Below the pieces are notes generated by a model that saw only the letters and a list, made by a program, of their open reading frames with translations, had not been told where the DNA came from and did not search any database. Positions 42,179 through 49,721 of a stretch of 53,670 nt of DNA are shown here, piece after piece. This stretch comes from Oscillospiraceae bacterium (GTDB lineage Bacteria; Bacillota; Clostridia; Oscillospirales; Oscillospiraceae). The stretch covers positions 1 to 53,670 of the forward strand of contig SVLM01000011.1 in assembly GCA_015067945.1 (NCBI GenBank). The letters run 5' to 3'. Every line of letters starts with the position of its first letter. Position 1 is the first letter of the stretch. The position numbers were made by a program, and so were the translations under genes.

Positions 42179-42535
42179 ATGGCAAGAGTTAAAGGCGCGA
42201 TGATGACGCGCAAGAGAAGAAATGCTACCCTGAAGCTGGCTAAGGGCTACTGGGGTTCCAAGTCCAAGCACTTTAAGATGGCCAAGCAGGCCGTTATGAA
42301 GTCCGGCAACTACGCTTTCGTTGGCCGCAAGCAGAAAAAGCGTACCTACCGCACTCTGTGGATCACCCGTCTGAGTGCTGCTGTTGCTCCCTACGGTCTG
42401 AACTACTCCACCTTCATGAACGGTGTGAAGAAGGCCGGCATCGAGCTGAACCGCAAGAGCCTGTCCGAGATGGCTATCAATGACAGCGTTGCTTTCGCTG
42501 CAATCGTTGAGAAGGCTAAGGCTGCTCTGAACTAA
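42179..42535 (+). CDS. rplT: 50S ribosomal protein bL20
   Basis: 118 residues: [29 protein letters not shown], then [24 protein letters not shown]. It is an early 23S rRNA assembly protein and the repressor of its own operon in Firmicutes. AGGAGG precedes the ATG. Last gene of the operon, followed by a terminator. Confidence 0.98.
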   Translation: MARVKGAMMTRKRRNATLKLAKGYWGSKSKHFKMAKQAVMKSGNYAFVGRKQKKRTYRTLWITRLSAAVAPYGLNYSTFMNGVKKAGIELNRKSLSEMAINDSVAFAAIVEKAKAALN

Positions 42536-42540
42536 TCATG

Positions 42541-42572
42541 AAAAAGACCTCGCTGTAAAGCGGGGTCTTTTT
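42541..42572 (+). terminator. Terminator of infC-rpmI-rplT
   Basis: AAAAAGACCTCGC/GCGGGGTCTTTTT (one G-T pair) with a 6-base loop, directly after the rplT stop codon. Confidence 0.9.
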
Positions 42573-42584
42573 GATACATAAAGT

Positions 42585-42722
42585 GTCATTCCGAGCCGGT
42601 GTGCACACCGGCGTGGGAATCCCCTTGGATCGGAGGAGATTGCTACGTCGGGCTTTGCATTTCTATTGTAATTGCTTACGCAATTGTTGATTTAGAATCG
42701 CTTCGCTATTCCTCGTAATGAC
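42585..42722 (-). repeat. Intergenic inverted-repeat element, family B (long form), copy 1
   Basis: 138 bp. Read on the minus strand it starts GTCATTACGAGGA and continues TAGCGAAGCGATTC, TAAATCAACAATTGCGTAAG, CAATTACAATAGAAAT and AGCCCGACGTAGCAATCTCC. It is nearly identical to the left two thirds of the copy at 50633, but inverted on the chromosome. The other end is GTGTCATTCCGAG. Confidence 0.85.
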
Positions 42723-42743
42723 ATAAAGAACGGAAGTTACCTT

Positions 42744-43622
42744 ATGGAACTAAAGCACATTGCAACCCGGCAGGGACGGCTGTCGTCCTTTTTGCTGGGC
42801 GAAATGAAACTGTCCTACGCTTTGATGAACAAACTCAAATGGGGTGATTCCCTTCGGGTCAACGGCCTTCCGCAACGGACGAATTACACCGTGAAGCCCG
42901 GGGATGAAATCTGCGTTTTGATGGATGAGCCGGAGCCGGACTACCCGGCGGAGCAGGGGCATCTGGAGATTTTATATGAAGACGAATACATTCTGGCGGT
43001 GGATAAGCCTGCCGGGATGCTGATCCATCCCTCCCGTTCCCGGAACACCGGAACGCTGGCGAATTTTGTGGCGGGATATTATCAGAAAACCGGACAGAAT
43101 TCGGCGTTCCATCCGCTGACCCGGCTGGATCGGGATACCTTCGGTGTGGTGCTGCTGGCGAAGAACGCACATGTCCATACCCTCTTGCAGCAAACCACGG
43201 TGCAAAAGACCTATTTTGCCCTGACTTGGGGCGTTCCTAAGGAAAACGCGGGTGTGATCGATGCACCCATTGCCCGTCGCCCCCTGCCCAGTTTACTCCG
43301 GGAAATCCGGGCAGATGGCAAGCCCTCCGTCACAGAATATCGGGTGCTGGAGCAGCAGGGGCACATCTGCAAGCTGGCTTTGCGGCCAGTGACCGGACGG
43401 ACCCATCAGCTGCGGCTGCACTGTGCCTACATGGATTTTCCAATTTTGGGCGACCCACAATACGGTACGGAGGAATCCATACAAATCAGCCGGGAATTGG
43501 GATATTCCTACCAACAACTTTGTGCCGGTGAGCTGGAGCTGAGCCACCCCATGACCGGGGAACATATTATGCTCCAATCACGCTTGGAAGTGACAATTTC
43601 CAAGAAGAAAGCGGATTCTTAA
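42744..43622 (+). CDS. RluA-family RNA pseudouridine synthase
   Basis: 292 residues. An S4-like N-terminal part (RLSSFLLGEMKLSYALMNKLKWGDSLRVNG) precedes the catalytic domain. YEDEYILAVDKPAGMLIHPS and the active-site block PLTRLDRDTFGVVLLAKN contain the catalytic aspartate (HRLDRxT form, with T for H). PVTGRTHQLRLHCAYMDFPILGDPQYG is the third motif. The target uridine in rRNA or tRNA cannot be assigned. The ribosome binding site is weak (GGAAG). Confidence 0.92.
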   Translation: MELKHIATRQGRLSSFLLGEMKLSYALMNKLKWGDSLRVNGLPQRTNYTVKPGDEICVLMDEPEPDYPAEQGHLEILYEDEYILAVDKPAGMLIHPSRSRNTGTLANFVAGYYQKTGQNSAFHPLTRLDRDTFGVVLLAKNAHVHTLLQQTTVQKTYFALTWGVPKENAGVIDAPIARRPLPSLLREIRADGKPSVTEYRVLEQQGHICKLALRPVTGRTHQLRLHCAYMDFPILGDPQYGTEESIQISRELGYSYQQLCAGELELSHPMTGEHIMLQSRLEVTISKKKADS

Positions 43623-43648
43623 AGTTCCGTTAAACCCATGATCAAGGG

Positions 43649-43677
43649 TTGCGAAAGCGGAAATTAGTGGGTATAAT
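43649..43677 (+). promoter_or_regulatory. Promoter of the lipid kinase and Nudix genes
   Basis: TTGCGA (43649-43654), 17 bases, TATAAT (43672-43677). Confidence 0.8.
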
Positions 43678-43707
43678 AAGGGTATCCTATTCGGGGAGTG
43701 AATCACT

Positions 43708-44595
43708 TTGAAAAAAGCACTGCTTGCCATGAATCCCTATGCCGGTACCCGTCAGGGTGTGCGGTATTTATCGGATGTGATCGCGATTTTCAATCGGGCG
43801 GACTACGAAGTTCTGGCCTACATGACCAGTGGTCAGGGCGATGCACAGCGATATGTGGAAGCAAAGGCCGGGGAAGTGGATTTGGTGGTCTGTGCCGGCG
43901 GCGACGGCACCTTCAACGAGGCTGTCAGCGGTATTCTGACCAGTAAGACAGATGTGCCTCTGGGTTATATTCCCTGCGGATCTACCAACGATTTTGCCAC
44001 CAGCCTGGGCTTGTCTACCAATATTTTGAAAGCAGCTCAGGAGATTGTGGAGGGAACCCCTGTCCGCTATGACATGGGTCTGTTTGGCTCCCGGCATTTT
44101 TCCTATGTGGCGTCCTTTGGTGCTTTTACCCGGGCGTCCTATGCAACACCCCAGAATGTGAAAAATGCCCTGGGTCATATGGCGTATATTTTGGGCGGTA
44201 TCTCTGAGCTGTCCCAGATTCGGAAGGAAAAAATCCGCATTGAATTAGAAGACCGGATTATTGAGGATGAATTCCTCTTCGGTGCTGTGAGCAACTCCAC
44301 ATCCATGGGTGGCATTCTGACCCTGGATCCCAAGCAGGTGGACATGAGGGACGGAAAATTTGAACTGCTTTTGGTTCGGGCACCAAAGAATTTGACGGAA
44401 ATCGGCGAATGCCTGCAGGCGTTGCAGACCCAGAAGTACAACTGTGCCATGATCACATTTTTGAGTACCGATATCCTGACGGTGAATGCCAATCCCGATA
44501 TGCCCTGGACGCTGGACGGGGAACGGGAGGATGGCCACGCCCGGGTGGAGATCCGGAATCTGCACCATGCGGTACAGCTGGTCAAGAAGGGATGA
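43708..44595 (+). CDS. Diacylglycerol/lipid kinase family protein (YegS/DgkB-like)
   Basis: 295 residues. MNPYAGTRQG near the N-terminus and VCAGGDGTFNEAVSGIL (about residues 61-77) are the nucleotide-binding motifs of the DAGK catalytic fold. IPCGSTNDFATSLGL follows, a variant of the G-T-xNDFA motif. It likely phosphorylates diacylglycerol or a related lipid at the inner membrane face. The start is a TTG at 43708 with GGGGAG 9 bases upstream. The Nudix gene follows within 4 bases. Confidence 0.9.
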   Translation: MKKALLAMNPYAGTRQGVRYLSDVIAIFNRADYEVLAYMTSGQGDAQRYVEAKAGEVDLVVCAGGDGTFNEAVSGILTSKTDVPLGYIPCGSTNDFATSLGLSTNILKAAQEIVEGTPVRYDMGLFGSRHFSYVASFGAFTRASYATPQNVKNALGHMAYILGGISELSQIRKEKIRIELEDRIIEDEFLFGAVSNSTSMGGILTLDPKQVDMRDGKFELLLVRAPKNLTEIGECLQALQTQKYNCAMITFLSTDILTVNANPDMPWTLDGEREDGHARVEIRNLHHAVQLVKKG

Positions 44596-44598
44596 GCT

Positions 44599-45069
44599 AT
44601 GTTTAATACAACACTGTGCTATGTACTCCGGGGCAATGAAGTGCTGATGCTCCACCGAGTGAAAAAGAAAAATGATGTCAATCAGGATAAATGGATTGGC
44701 ATTGGCGGCAAATTCGAGGGGGACGAATCTCCGGATGAGTGCCTGCTCCGGGAAGCCAGGGAGGAGACCGGACTGACCTTGACCCGCTGGCAATGCCGGG
44801 GTGTCATTACCTTTCTGACCAACGGCCCCTGGGACGGAGAGCATATGTATCTGTTCACCGCCGATGGCTTTGAGGGGGAACTGACCGATTGCACGGAGGG
44901 GGAACTGAAGTGGGTCAGTCGGGAATTTTTGGATCAGCTGCCCAAGTGGGAGGGCGACCAAATCTTCCTCGACCTGCTGTGGCAGGATGCACCCTTTTTT
45001 CTGTTAAAGCTCCGCTATGATGGAGATAAATTGGTAGAAGCTGTCCTGAATGGTGAGAAAATACGGTAA
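44599..45069 (+). CDS. Nudix hydrolase (8-oxo-dGTP diphosphatase-like)
   Basis: 156 residues. The Nudix box is complete: GGKFEGDESPDECLLREAREETGL lies at about residues 36-59 (GX5EX7REUXEEXGU pattern). The N-terminus TTLCYVLRGNEVLMLHRVKKKNDVN resembles MutT/YvcI proteins that clean oxidised nucleotides. It is co-transcribed with the lipid kinase, 3 bases apart. Confidence 0.9.
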   Translation: MFNTTLCYVLRGNEVLMLHRVKKKNDVNQDKWIGIGGKFEGDESPDECLLREAREETGLTLTRWQCRGVITFLTNGPWDGEHMYLFTADGFEGELTDCTEGELKWVSREFLDQLPKWEGDQIFLDLLWQDAPFFLLKLRYDGDKLVEAVLNGEKIR

Positions 45070-45099
45070 AAAAAGAACCGCCCAAGGCGGTTCTTTTTT
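45068..45099. terminator. Bidirectional terminator between the Nudix and DUF1576 genes
   Basis: AAAAAAAGAACCGCC/GGCGGTTCTTTTTT, usable by the two converging genes. Confidence 0.9.
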
Positions 45100-45100
45100 G

Positions 45101-46444
45101 TTATTTCTTTGCAGCCAGGCGGCGGGCTTTCCGCTCTTCCTTGGTTTTGCAGAAACGCTCCAGCTCCGGCACCAGGATGATGCAGATCAGTGCAGCGGTG
45201 AAGCCACCGTTGTACAGACAGAAGCCGCCGTGGAGGGTGGGAACGGAGGTAACCAGCAGGTAGTGCATGATGGCAGCTACGAAGCCGTAACGCCAGCCGT
45301 ATTTGTCGGCGATGGGGCTCAGGCCGTTGGCGTAGCACAGACCTACGCAGATAGCCTGGGCGTTAATAGCACCGGCAAAAGTACCGCCGGCCAACTGGCT
45401 CAGCCAGCCGAATACGAAACTGGACACCACATAGCCCAGCATGATGGGCCACACATTGCCGGGATGGCTGCCGCTGTTGCAGCAGGCCAACATACAGAAA
45501 ATGATACCGAAGGTTACACCGTTGAAGGTGGCACCCACCAGATTGTAGTAAGCCAAAATGAACAGACCGTACACGCCTACATTCATCAGGAAGGTGGCAT
45601 TGCCATATGTGGAGGAGAAATTGGTTACCAGGGCTGGATCTTTCAGCAGATTCCAGTAGTCCTTAGGCTTGCAGCCCAGCAAAAATGCGAACACAATGCA
45701 AAGCCCAAACAAGGCAATGCAGAAGATGTTGACGGTCAGCTGAGATGCTACCTGCAGGGTGTCGGCAGCCGGGGCGGCGGGCAGAGCCACACCCATGGTC
45801 TTGTACAGAACAGCCTGGAGGAAGAATGCGGTCATACCAACGGGCAGAGCGGCAGAGTACAAGTCGAAACCCTTATGTACCTTGGGAGAGGCAGCAAGGC
45901 CTGCAGGCAGGAAGAAGCCGATGGCCAGGCCTACCAGCATCGCAACGCCCAAACCGGGCCAGTTGAAGCCGATGACCTCCGCACTGGGGTAGCGGATCAG
46001 CAGATCGGTGACCAGCGGAGCGATACCGGTGGAGAACAGCATGGCGTTGACCAGGGAGGTCAGCTTTTCCTTCTTTACCAGACCGTAGAGCACTACGCCC
46101 AGGAAGGTGGGCCAAATGTTCAGTACATTGATGCCCCAGGAGCCGAAGCCAAGGGTCAGAATGAAGGCCAGGTTGGAGACATTGGTAACAACCACGCCGG
46201 GGATGCAGTACAGTGCCAGGCAGATCAGTGCCACCAGGCCCATGTTTAGGAAGGTGGCAGCATAGCCACCCACGGCAAAGTAGTTGGTAGATACCTTGCT
46301 GGGTCCGGTGAGAATCTTCCACAGGCCGGTGAACATATCGCCCCGGTCGGGCATACAGACAGCGGCAATGAGGAATACGGCGGTGAAGAAGGCGAACAGC
46401 AGTTTCAGGAAATTGCTTTCGTTGAGAGCTTTGATCTTTTTCAT
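45101..46444 (-). CDS. DUF1576 integral membrane protein under ZTP riboswitch control
   Basis: 447 residues with about ten to twelve transmembrane segments. VSTNYFAVGGYAATFLNMGLVALICLALY, NVLNIWPTFLGVVLYGLVKKE, NATFLMNVGVYGLFILAYYNLVGATFNGVTFG, SGSHPGNVWPIMLGYVV and TLHGGFCLYNGGFTAALICIILVPELERFC are DUF1576 blocks. The family looks like a transporter with internally repeated halves; its substrate is unknown. The gene is directly downstream of a ZTP aptamer-terminator on the same strand and close to glyA, folD, fchA and fhs. That argues for transport linked to purine or one-carbon metabolism. Confidence 0.88.
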   Translation of the reverse strand: MKKIKALNESNFLKLLFAFFTAVFLIAAVCMPDRGDMFTGLWKILTGPSKVSTNYFAVGGYAATFLNMGLVALICLALYCIPGVVVTNVSNLAFILTLGFGSWGINVLNIWPTFLGVVLYGLVKKEKLTSLVNAMLFSTGIAPLVTDLLIRYPSAEVIGFNWPGLGVAMLVGLAIGFFLPAGLAASPKVHKGFDLYSAALPVGMTAFFLQAVLYKTMGVALPAAPAADTLQVASQLTVNIFCIALFGLCIVFAFLLGCKPKDYWNLLKDPALVTNFSSTYGNATFLMNVGVYGLFILAYYNLVGATFNGVTFGIIFCMLACCNSGSHPGNVWPIMLGYVVSSFVFGWLSQLAGGTFAGAINAQAICVGLCYANGLSPIADKYGWRYGFVAAIMHYLLVTSVPTLHGGFCLYNGGFTAALICIILVPELERFCKTKEERKARRLAAKK

Positions 46445-46475
46445 AACGCACCTCTTGTGTCAAAATAGTATCTTC

Positions 46476-46503
46476 ATCATAGCATATCTTTCGGAAATTG
46501 CAA
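46476..46503 (-). promoter_or_regulatory. Possible second promoter of the DUF1576 gene, downstream of the riboswitch
   Basis: Minus strand TTGCAA (46503-46498), 16 bases, TATGAT (46481-46476). If active it would bypass the ZTP terminator and give basal expression; it may also be fortuitous. Confidence 0.4.
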
Positions 46504-46504
46504 G

Positions 46505-46540
46505 AAAAAAGGGCAATCCCGTTACAAAACAGGATTGCCC
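46505..46540 (-). terminator. ZTP riboswitch terminator
   Basis: Minus-strand GGGCAATCC/GGATTGCCC with a 12-base loop, then TTTTTT. Its left arm overlaps the last conserved GGGC of the aptamer, so ligand binding and termination exclude each other, the standard ZTP arrangement. Confidence 0.9.
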
Positions 46541-46606
46541 AGACGGTCGGCATTCAACTTCTGCACTCCCTTGCGGTGCTCCGCAATTCCGTCAGTTATG
46601 CAGAAG
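46536..46606 (-). promoter_or_regulatory. ZTP (pfl) riboswitch aptamer
   Basis: Minus strand: P1 is CTTCTGCA/TGCAGAAG. The conserved internal loop is AACTGACGGAA with GGGAG opposite, P2 is TTGCGG/CCGCAA, and a short linker leads to the hallmark GCCGACCGTCTGGGCA. The pairing GACGG/CCGTC replaces the commoner GGCGG/CCGCC with covariation. It senses ZTP/ZMP, which accumulate when 10-formyl-THF is short, and should then allow readthrough. Confidence 0.92.
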
Positions 46607-46614
46607 GTACTTGT

Positions 46615-46643
46615 ATTGTAGTATAATTCACATAAATTGTCAA
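46615..46643 (-). promoter_or_regulatory. Promoter of the ZTP riboswitch transcript
   Basis: Minus strand TTGACA (46643-46638), 17 bases, TACAAT (46620-46615), immediately upstream of the aptamer. Confidence 0.88.
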
Positions 46644-46669
46644 TATCGAAAAGGCATTCGCAACAGCAA

Positions 46670-47920
46670 TTATATGCCGTCCATAATCTCCTGGTGACGC
46701 TGCTCCTCCATGGATTGCCAAATTGCCGCTTGTTCTGCACGCACCTTTTCGGCCAGCTCTATGGGAACCGCTATGCGGTCGTAGGTATAGTTAATAGTCT
46801 GAGGGGAAGATTCATAGACTGGATATGTAAAGGACAGCAAATTACCCGCATCGTCGTAGCTCCATAAATATTGCGATTGTTTTGAGCCGTTTTTTCCGGA
46901 GTAGACATGCTTTTGAATCAAACGCCCGGCGTGGTCGTAGATGAAAGTAGTATATACAATACCGTACCAATCGCGATATTCGCTCAGCACGTTGCCGGCT
47001 GTATCATAGGTCCATTCCGCATATCTTTTACTACCATAAGACGGTGTATAGGTTTCTGTTAGCTTATTTCCGCTTATGTCATAGGTGGCAACGAGAATAC
47101 TTACATCACCATGCCAGCTGGTTTCCTTCCATTCCAACAGATTTTCGTTTTCGTCGTAGATCCATACAGAGGAGGATTCGTAGTACTGTCCATCCTCGTG
47201 GAGATAGCGTGTCGTCAAAACCTTGTTTCCGGCAGCGTTATAAGTATGGGTACTGCCACTTTTAGGCTGACCGTAGGACTCGGTATCCTCCGTAAGAATC
47301 CTGCCCTCTTGATCGTAGCTGTACCTATAGAGAAGATATAATTCACCATTCAAATAACGCCGTTCTTCTAAAACATTGCCGTATTCATCGTAATCCCACT
47401 CTGTGCTGTTACCGGGAGTGGTTTCGCCTTGTCCATAAATATGCATACTGGTTCGGTTTCCGTGTTCGTCGTAAGTGTTTTGATAGGTTTCCCGAGCCGT
47501 TCCGTCGGCATTTAAGAAAGACCAGCTGATGCAATTTCCTTGTTCGTCGTAGGTGTATTTAATATCGCTATACCGAGATTTTGCTGTCAGAACATCGCCG
47601 TTTTCATTATAGGTGTAAGTAACGGGGCCATCATTTGTGTTTTCTTGCAATAGATTTCCCTGTGCGTCATAAATAGTTTTTCCAGTTCCACCATTGTCCA
47701 GGGTTTTGATATGTTCCAACAGATTGCCGTACTCGTCGTAGACAAAGGTAAGGGAATATCCCTTGCCGGAAGAACGTTCGGTCAGGCAATACACCCATAC
47801 ATGACCTTCCGGGGGAGGGTCTGGAGGCGTGTCCGCAGGTATATCCGGTGTTTCTGCCTCGCAGCCGGAGAATAGAATCAATAATAGGGAGAGGATCAAA
47901 AGCACAGATAGTTTTTTTAT
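46670..47920 (-). CDS. YD-repeat (RHS-like) lipoprotein, apparent ATA start
   Basis: 416 residues. KKLSVLLILSLLLILFSGC is a lipoprotein signal with the lipobox cysteine at residue 20, followed by a Pro-rich linker. From about residue 55 to 385 there are some fifteen YD/RHS-type units (YDEYGNLLE, YNENGDVLT, YDEQGNCIS, YDTAGNVLS, YDDAGNLLS), which build beta-wrapped shells. No in-frame ATG, GTG or TTG follows the ribosome binding site; ATA at 47920 lies 7 bases after GGAGG and gives exactly one signal peptide. A 5-codon ATG...TAA frame overlaps that start by 2 bases. The gene is the target of the structured leader upstream. Function is unknown; a surface role is likely. Confidence 0.82.
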   Translation of the reverse strand: MKKLSVLLILSLLLILFSGCEAETPDIPADTPPDPPPEGHVWVYCLTERSSGKGYSLTFVYDEYGNLLEHIKTLDNGGTGKTIYDAQGNLLQENTNDGPVTYTYNENGDVLTAKSRYSDIKYTYDEQGNCISWSFLNADGTARETYQNTYDEHGNRTSMHIYGQGETTPGNSTEWDYDEYGNVLEERRYLNGELYLLYRYSYDQEGRILTEDTESYGQPKSGSTHTYNAAGNKVLTTRYLHEDGQYYESSSVWIYDENENLLEWKETSWHGDVSILVATYDISGNKLTETYTPSYGSKRYAEWTYDTAGNVLSEYRDWYGIVYTTFIYDHAGRLIQKHVYSGKNGSKQSQYLWSYDDAGNLLSFTYPVYESSPQTINYTYDRIAVPIELAEKVRAEQAAIWQSMEEQRHQEIMDGI

Positions 47921-47943
47921 AGTGACACCTCCATTCTGGAAAT

Positions 47944-47986
47944 AAAAAAGCACATAGCTAACCCGTTGCCGGTGCAGCTAATGTGC
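47944..47986 (-). terminator. Leader terminator of the YD-repeat lipoprotein gene
   Basis: Minus-strand GCACATTAGCT/AGCTATGTGC with a 16-base loop, then TTTTTTATTT, 24 bases before the start codon. Its loop contains GCTGCACCG, complementary to an upstream hairpin loop. Confidence 0.85.
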
Positions 47987-48078
47987 CATTACCTATATCC
48001 GTGAAAAATGCCGAATGTACTGACAGGCTGCACCGATGCTGTCTTCCAAGTCGGGCTTTGCACAGTCTATTTCTCACT
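47987..48078 (-). promoter_or_regulatory. Structured leader, unclassified riboswitch-like element
   Basis: Between a strong promoter and the terminator lie about 90 bases. A hairpin GACAG/CTGTC (48043-48022) presents the loop segment CGGTGCAGC (48035-48027). This is a perfect 9-base complement of GCTGCACCG (47978-47970) inside the terminator. Conserved-looking unpaired blocks include GTGCAAAGCCCGAC and GGATATAGGTAATGG. I compared it with the riboswitch classes I know and found no match. Confidence 0.6.
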
Positions 48079-48084
48079 ATTGTT

Positions 48085-48113
48085 ATATTACTACAAGCTA
48101 TATAAAATGTCAA
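48085..48113 (-). promoter_or_regulatory. Promoter of the YD-repeat lipoprotein leader
   Basis: Minus strand TTGACA (48113-48108), 17 bases, TAATAT (48090-48085). Confidence 0.85.
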
Positions 48114-48157
48114 TGGTATATCAGAATGCTAATTTGGAGATTTCTTTCGTTTTGGCA

Positions 48158-48185
48158 TTGACTTTTCGCGAAATCTGTGTATACT
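48158..48185 (+). promoter_or_regulatory. Promoter of glyA
   Basis: TTGACT (48158-48163), 16 bases, TATACT (48180-48185), upstream of the glycine riboswitch. It points away from the YD-repeat gene promoter, with 45 bases between the two -35 boxes. Confidence 0.75.
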
Positions 48186-48218
48186 TTTCTTTAAGAAAAC
48201 AAAATACTCCCTGTGAAG

Positions 48219-48330
48219 CATCCGGAGTGACAAGTCGGACCGGATGATTGAGGACTCTCTGGAGAACACATTCAGTTGTGTGCCGAAGGTGCAAGGCAAA
48301 TGCCGAATCTCTCAGGCAAACGGACAGAGA
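48219..48330 (+). promoter_or_regulatory. Glycine riboswitch (single aptamer)
   Basis: The aptamer core is GACTCTCTGGAG...GCCGAAGGTGCAAGGC, then GCCGAATCTCTCAGGC and AAACGGACAGAG (48252-48330). A CATCCGG/CCGGATG hairpin (48219-48246) precedes it. Only one complete aptamer is visible rather than the common tandem. It is placed upstream of glyA, which makes and uses glycine. Confidence 0.93.
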
Positions 48331-48361
48331 TGCGTAAATGGGTAGTGGATACCCGTGCTTT

Positions 48362-48390
48362 GAGCAGTCCTTTGAGGGGCTGCTGTTTTT
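48362..48390 (+). terminator. Terminator of the glycine riboswitch
   Basis: GAGCAGTCC/GGGGCTGCT stem with a 5-base loop, then GTTTTTATTT, 34 bases before the glyA start. Confidence 0.85.
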
Positions 48391-48423
48391 ATTTCAATAC
48401 AAAAGAAAGTAGGAATTTACATT

Positions 48424-49677
48424 ATGCTCAGCAAACCTATTGACTCCATCGGATTTGTGTCCCAGTTCGATGCGGAATTGGCGGAAATGATGGACAGAGA
48501 ATTTTCCCGCCAGAAGGACGGTCTGGAACTGATCGCGTCTGAAAACTTTGCCTCCCCTGCGGTCATCGCAGCGATGGGCTCTGTCCTCACCAACAAGTAT
48601 GCCGAGGGTCTGCCCGGCAAGCGTTACTATGGCGGTTGCCATGTGGTGGACGAGATCGAACAGCTCTGCATTGACAGAGCCAAGGCTCTGTTCGGTGCGG
48701 AATTTGCCAATGTGCAGCCCCACTCCGGTGCCCAGGCCAACATGGCTGTGGAGCTGGCGTTCCTGAACCCCGGTGACACTCTGATGGGTATGAGCCTTGC
48801 CAACGGCGGCCACCTGACCCACGGCAGCCCTGCCAATATCTCCGGCAAGTACTACAATGTAGTTTCCTACGATGTGAATCATGAGACCGGCCGCATTGAT
48901 TACGACGAAATCCGGGATATGGCCAAGAAGAATCAGCCAAAGCTCCTCATCGCCGGTGCTTCCGCTTATCCCAGAGCCATTGACTTCAAGATCTTTGCGG
49001 ACATTGCCCACGAAGTGGGTGCGATCTTTATGGTGGATATGGCCCATATTGCCGGCCTGGTGGCCGGTGGTGCTCACATGAGTCCTGTTCCTTACGCCGA
49101 TATTGTGACTACCACCACCCACAAGACCCTGCGAGGTCCTCGCGGCGGCTTGATTATGGGCAAAGAAGAGTTCGCCAAGAAGATCAACTCCGCTGTGTTC
49201 CCCGGTACACAGGGCGGCCCTCTGGAGCATGTCATCGCCGCAAAGGCCGTCTGCCTGAAGGAAGCAATGTCTCCCGCGTTCAAGACCTATGCAGCCAATG
49301 TGGTGACCAATGCCCAGGCTATGGCAAAGGCGTTGCTTGCAGAAGGCTTTGATCTGGTGACCGGCGGCACCGACAACCACTTGATGCTGGCTGACTTGCG
49401 ACCCATGAACATCTCCGGTAAGGAACTGCAGGTGCGTTGTGATGCAAACAATATTACCTTGAATAAGAACGCCATCCCCGGAGATCCCGCAAAGCCCTCC
49501 GTCACTAGTGGCGTCCGGATCGGCACTGCAGCAGTGACCACCCGGGGCTTGGGCGTAAAGGAAATGGAGAAAATTGCCCACTGCATTGCCCTGACAGCCA
49601 AGGATTTTGAAGGCACAGCCAATGAGGTTAAGGCAACCGTCGCCGAGATTTGCAAGAAGTTCCCCATGTATATCTAA
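48424..49677 (+). CDS. glyA: Serine hydroxymethyltransferase
   Basis: 417 residues, PLP-dependent transfer of the serine beta-carbon to THF, giving glycine and methylene-[40 protein letters not shown] (PLP lysine in [11 protein letters not shown]) and [14 protein letters not shown] are family hallmarks. [13 protein letters not shown] near the N-terminus is the substrate-binding block. The Shine-Dalgarno site is modest (AGGA). It is regulated by the glycine riboswitch and converges with folD. Confidence 0.97.
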   Translation: MLSKPIDSIGFVSQFDAELAEMMDREFSRQKDGLELIASENFASPAVIAAMGSVLTNKYAEGLPGKRYYGGCHVVDEIEQLCIDRAKALFGAEFANVQPHSGAQANMAVELAFLNPGDTLMGMSLANGGHLTHGSPANISGKYYNVVSYDVNHETGRIDYDEIRDMAKKNQPKLLIAGASAYPRAIDFKIFADIAHEVGAIFMVDMAHIAGLVAGGAHMSPVPYADIVTTTTHKTLRGPRGGLIMGKEEFAKKINSAVFPGTQGGPLEHVIAAKAVCLKEAMSPAFKTYAANVVTNAQAMAKALLAEGFDLVTGGTDNHLMLADLRPMNISGKELQVRCDANNITLNKNAIPGDPAKPSVTSGVRIGTAAVTTRGLGVKEMEKIAHCIALTAKDFEGTANEVKATVAEICKKFPMYI

Positions 49678-49678
49678 G

Positions 49679-49714
49679 GAAAAATCCCTGTGATCGAAAG
49701 ATCACAGGGATTTT
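49679..49714. terminator. Bidirectional terminator between glyA and folD
   Basis: AAAAATCCCTGTGATC-GAAA-GATCACAGGGATTTT, a long perfect stem with a stable tetraloop, usable from both sides. Confidence 0.92.
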
Positions 49715-49721
49715 AATGTTA

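Noticed and set aside
48001..48060. Second glycine aptamer on the plus strand (GCCGAAT...CAGGC...GCTGTC resembles the glycine core)
   Set aside because: The similarity is partial, key GGACAGAG and joining bases are missing, it lies upstream of the glyA promoter, and the opposite strand has its own promoter and terminator.
47944..48078. c-di-GMP-I riboswitch for the YD-repeat leader
   Set aside because: GCAAAGCC is shared with that class, but the first conserved half (GGCAAACC with its GNRA stem) and the final GGCAGCCGGGUUACC block are absent.
48008..48247. 79-codon plus-strand open frame
   Set aside because: It crosses two promoters and the start of the glycine riboswitch and has no ribosome binding site.
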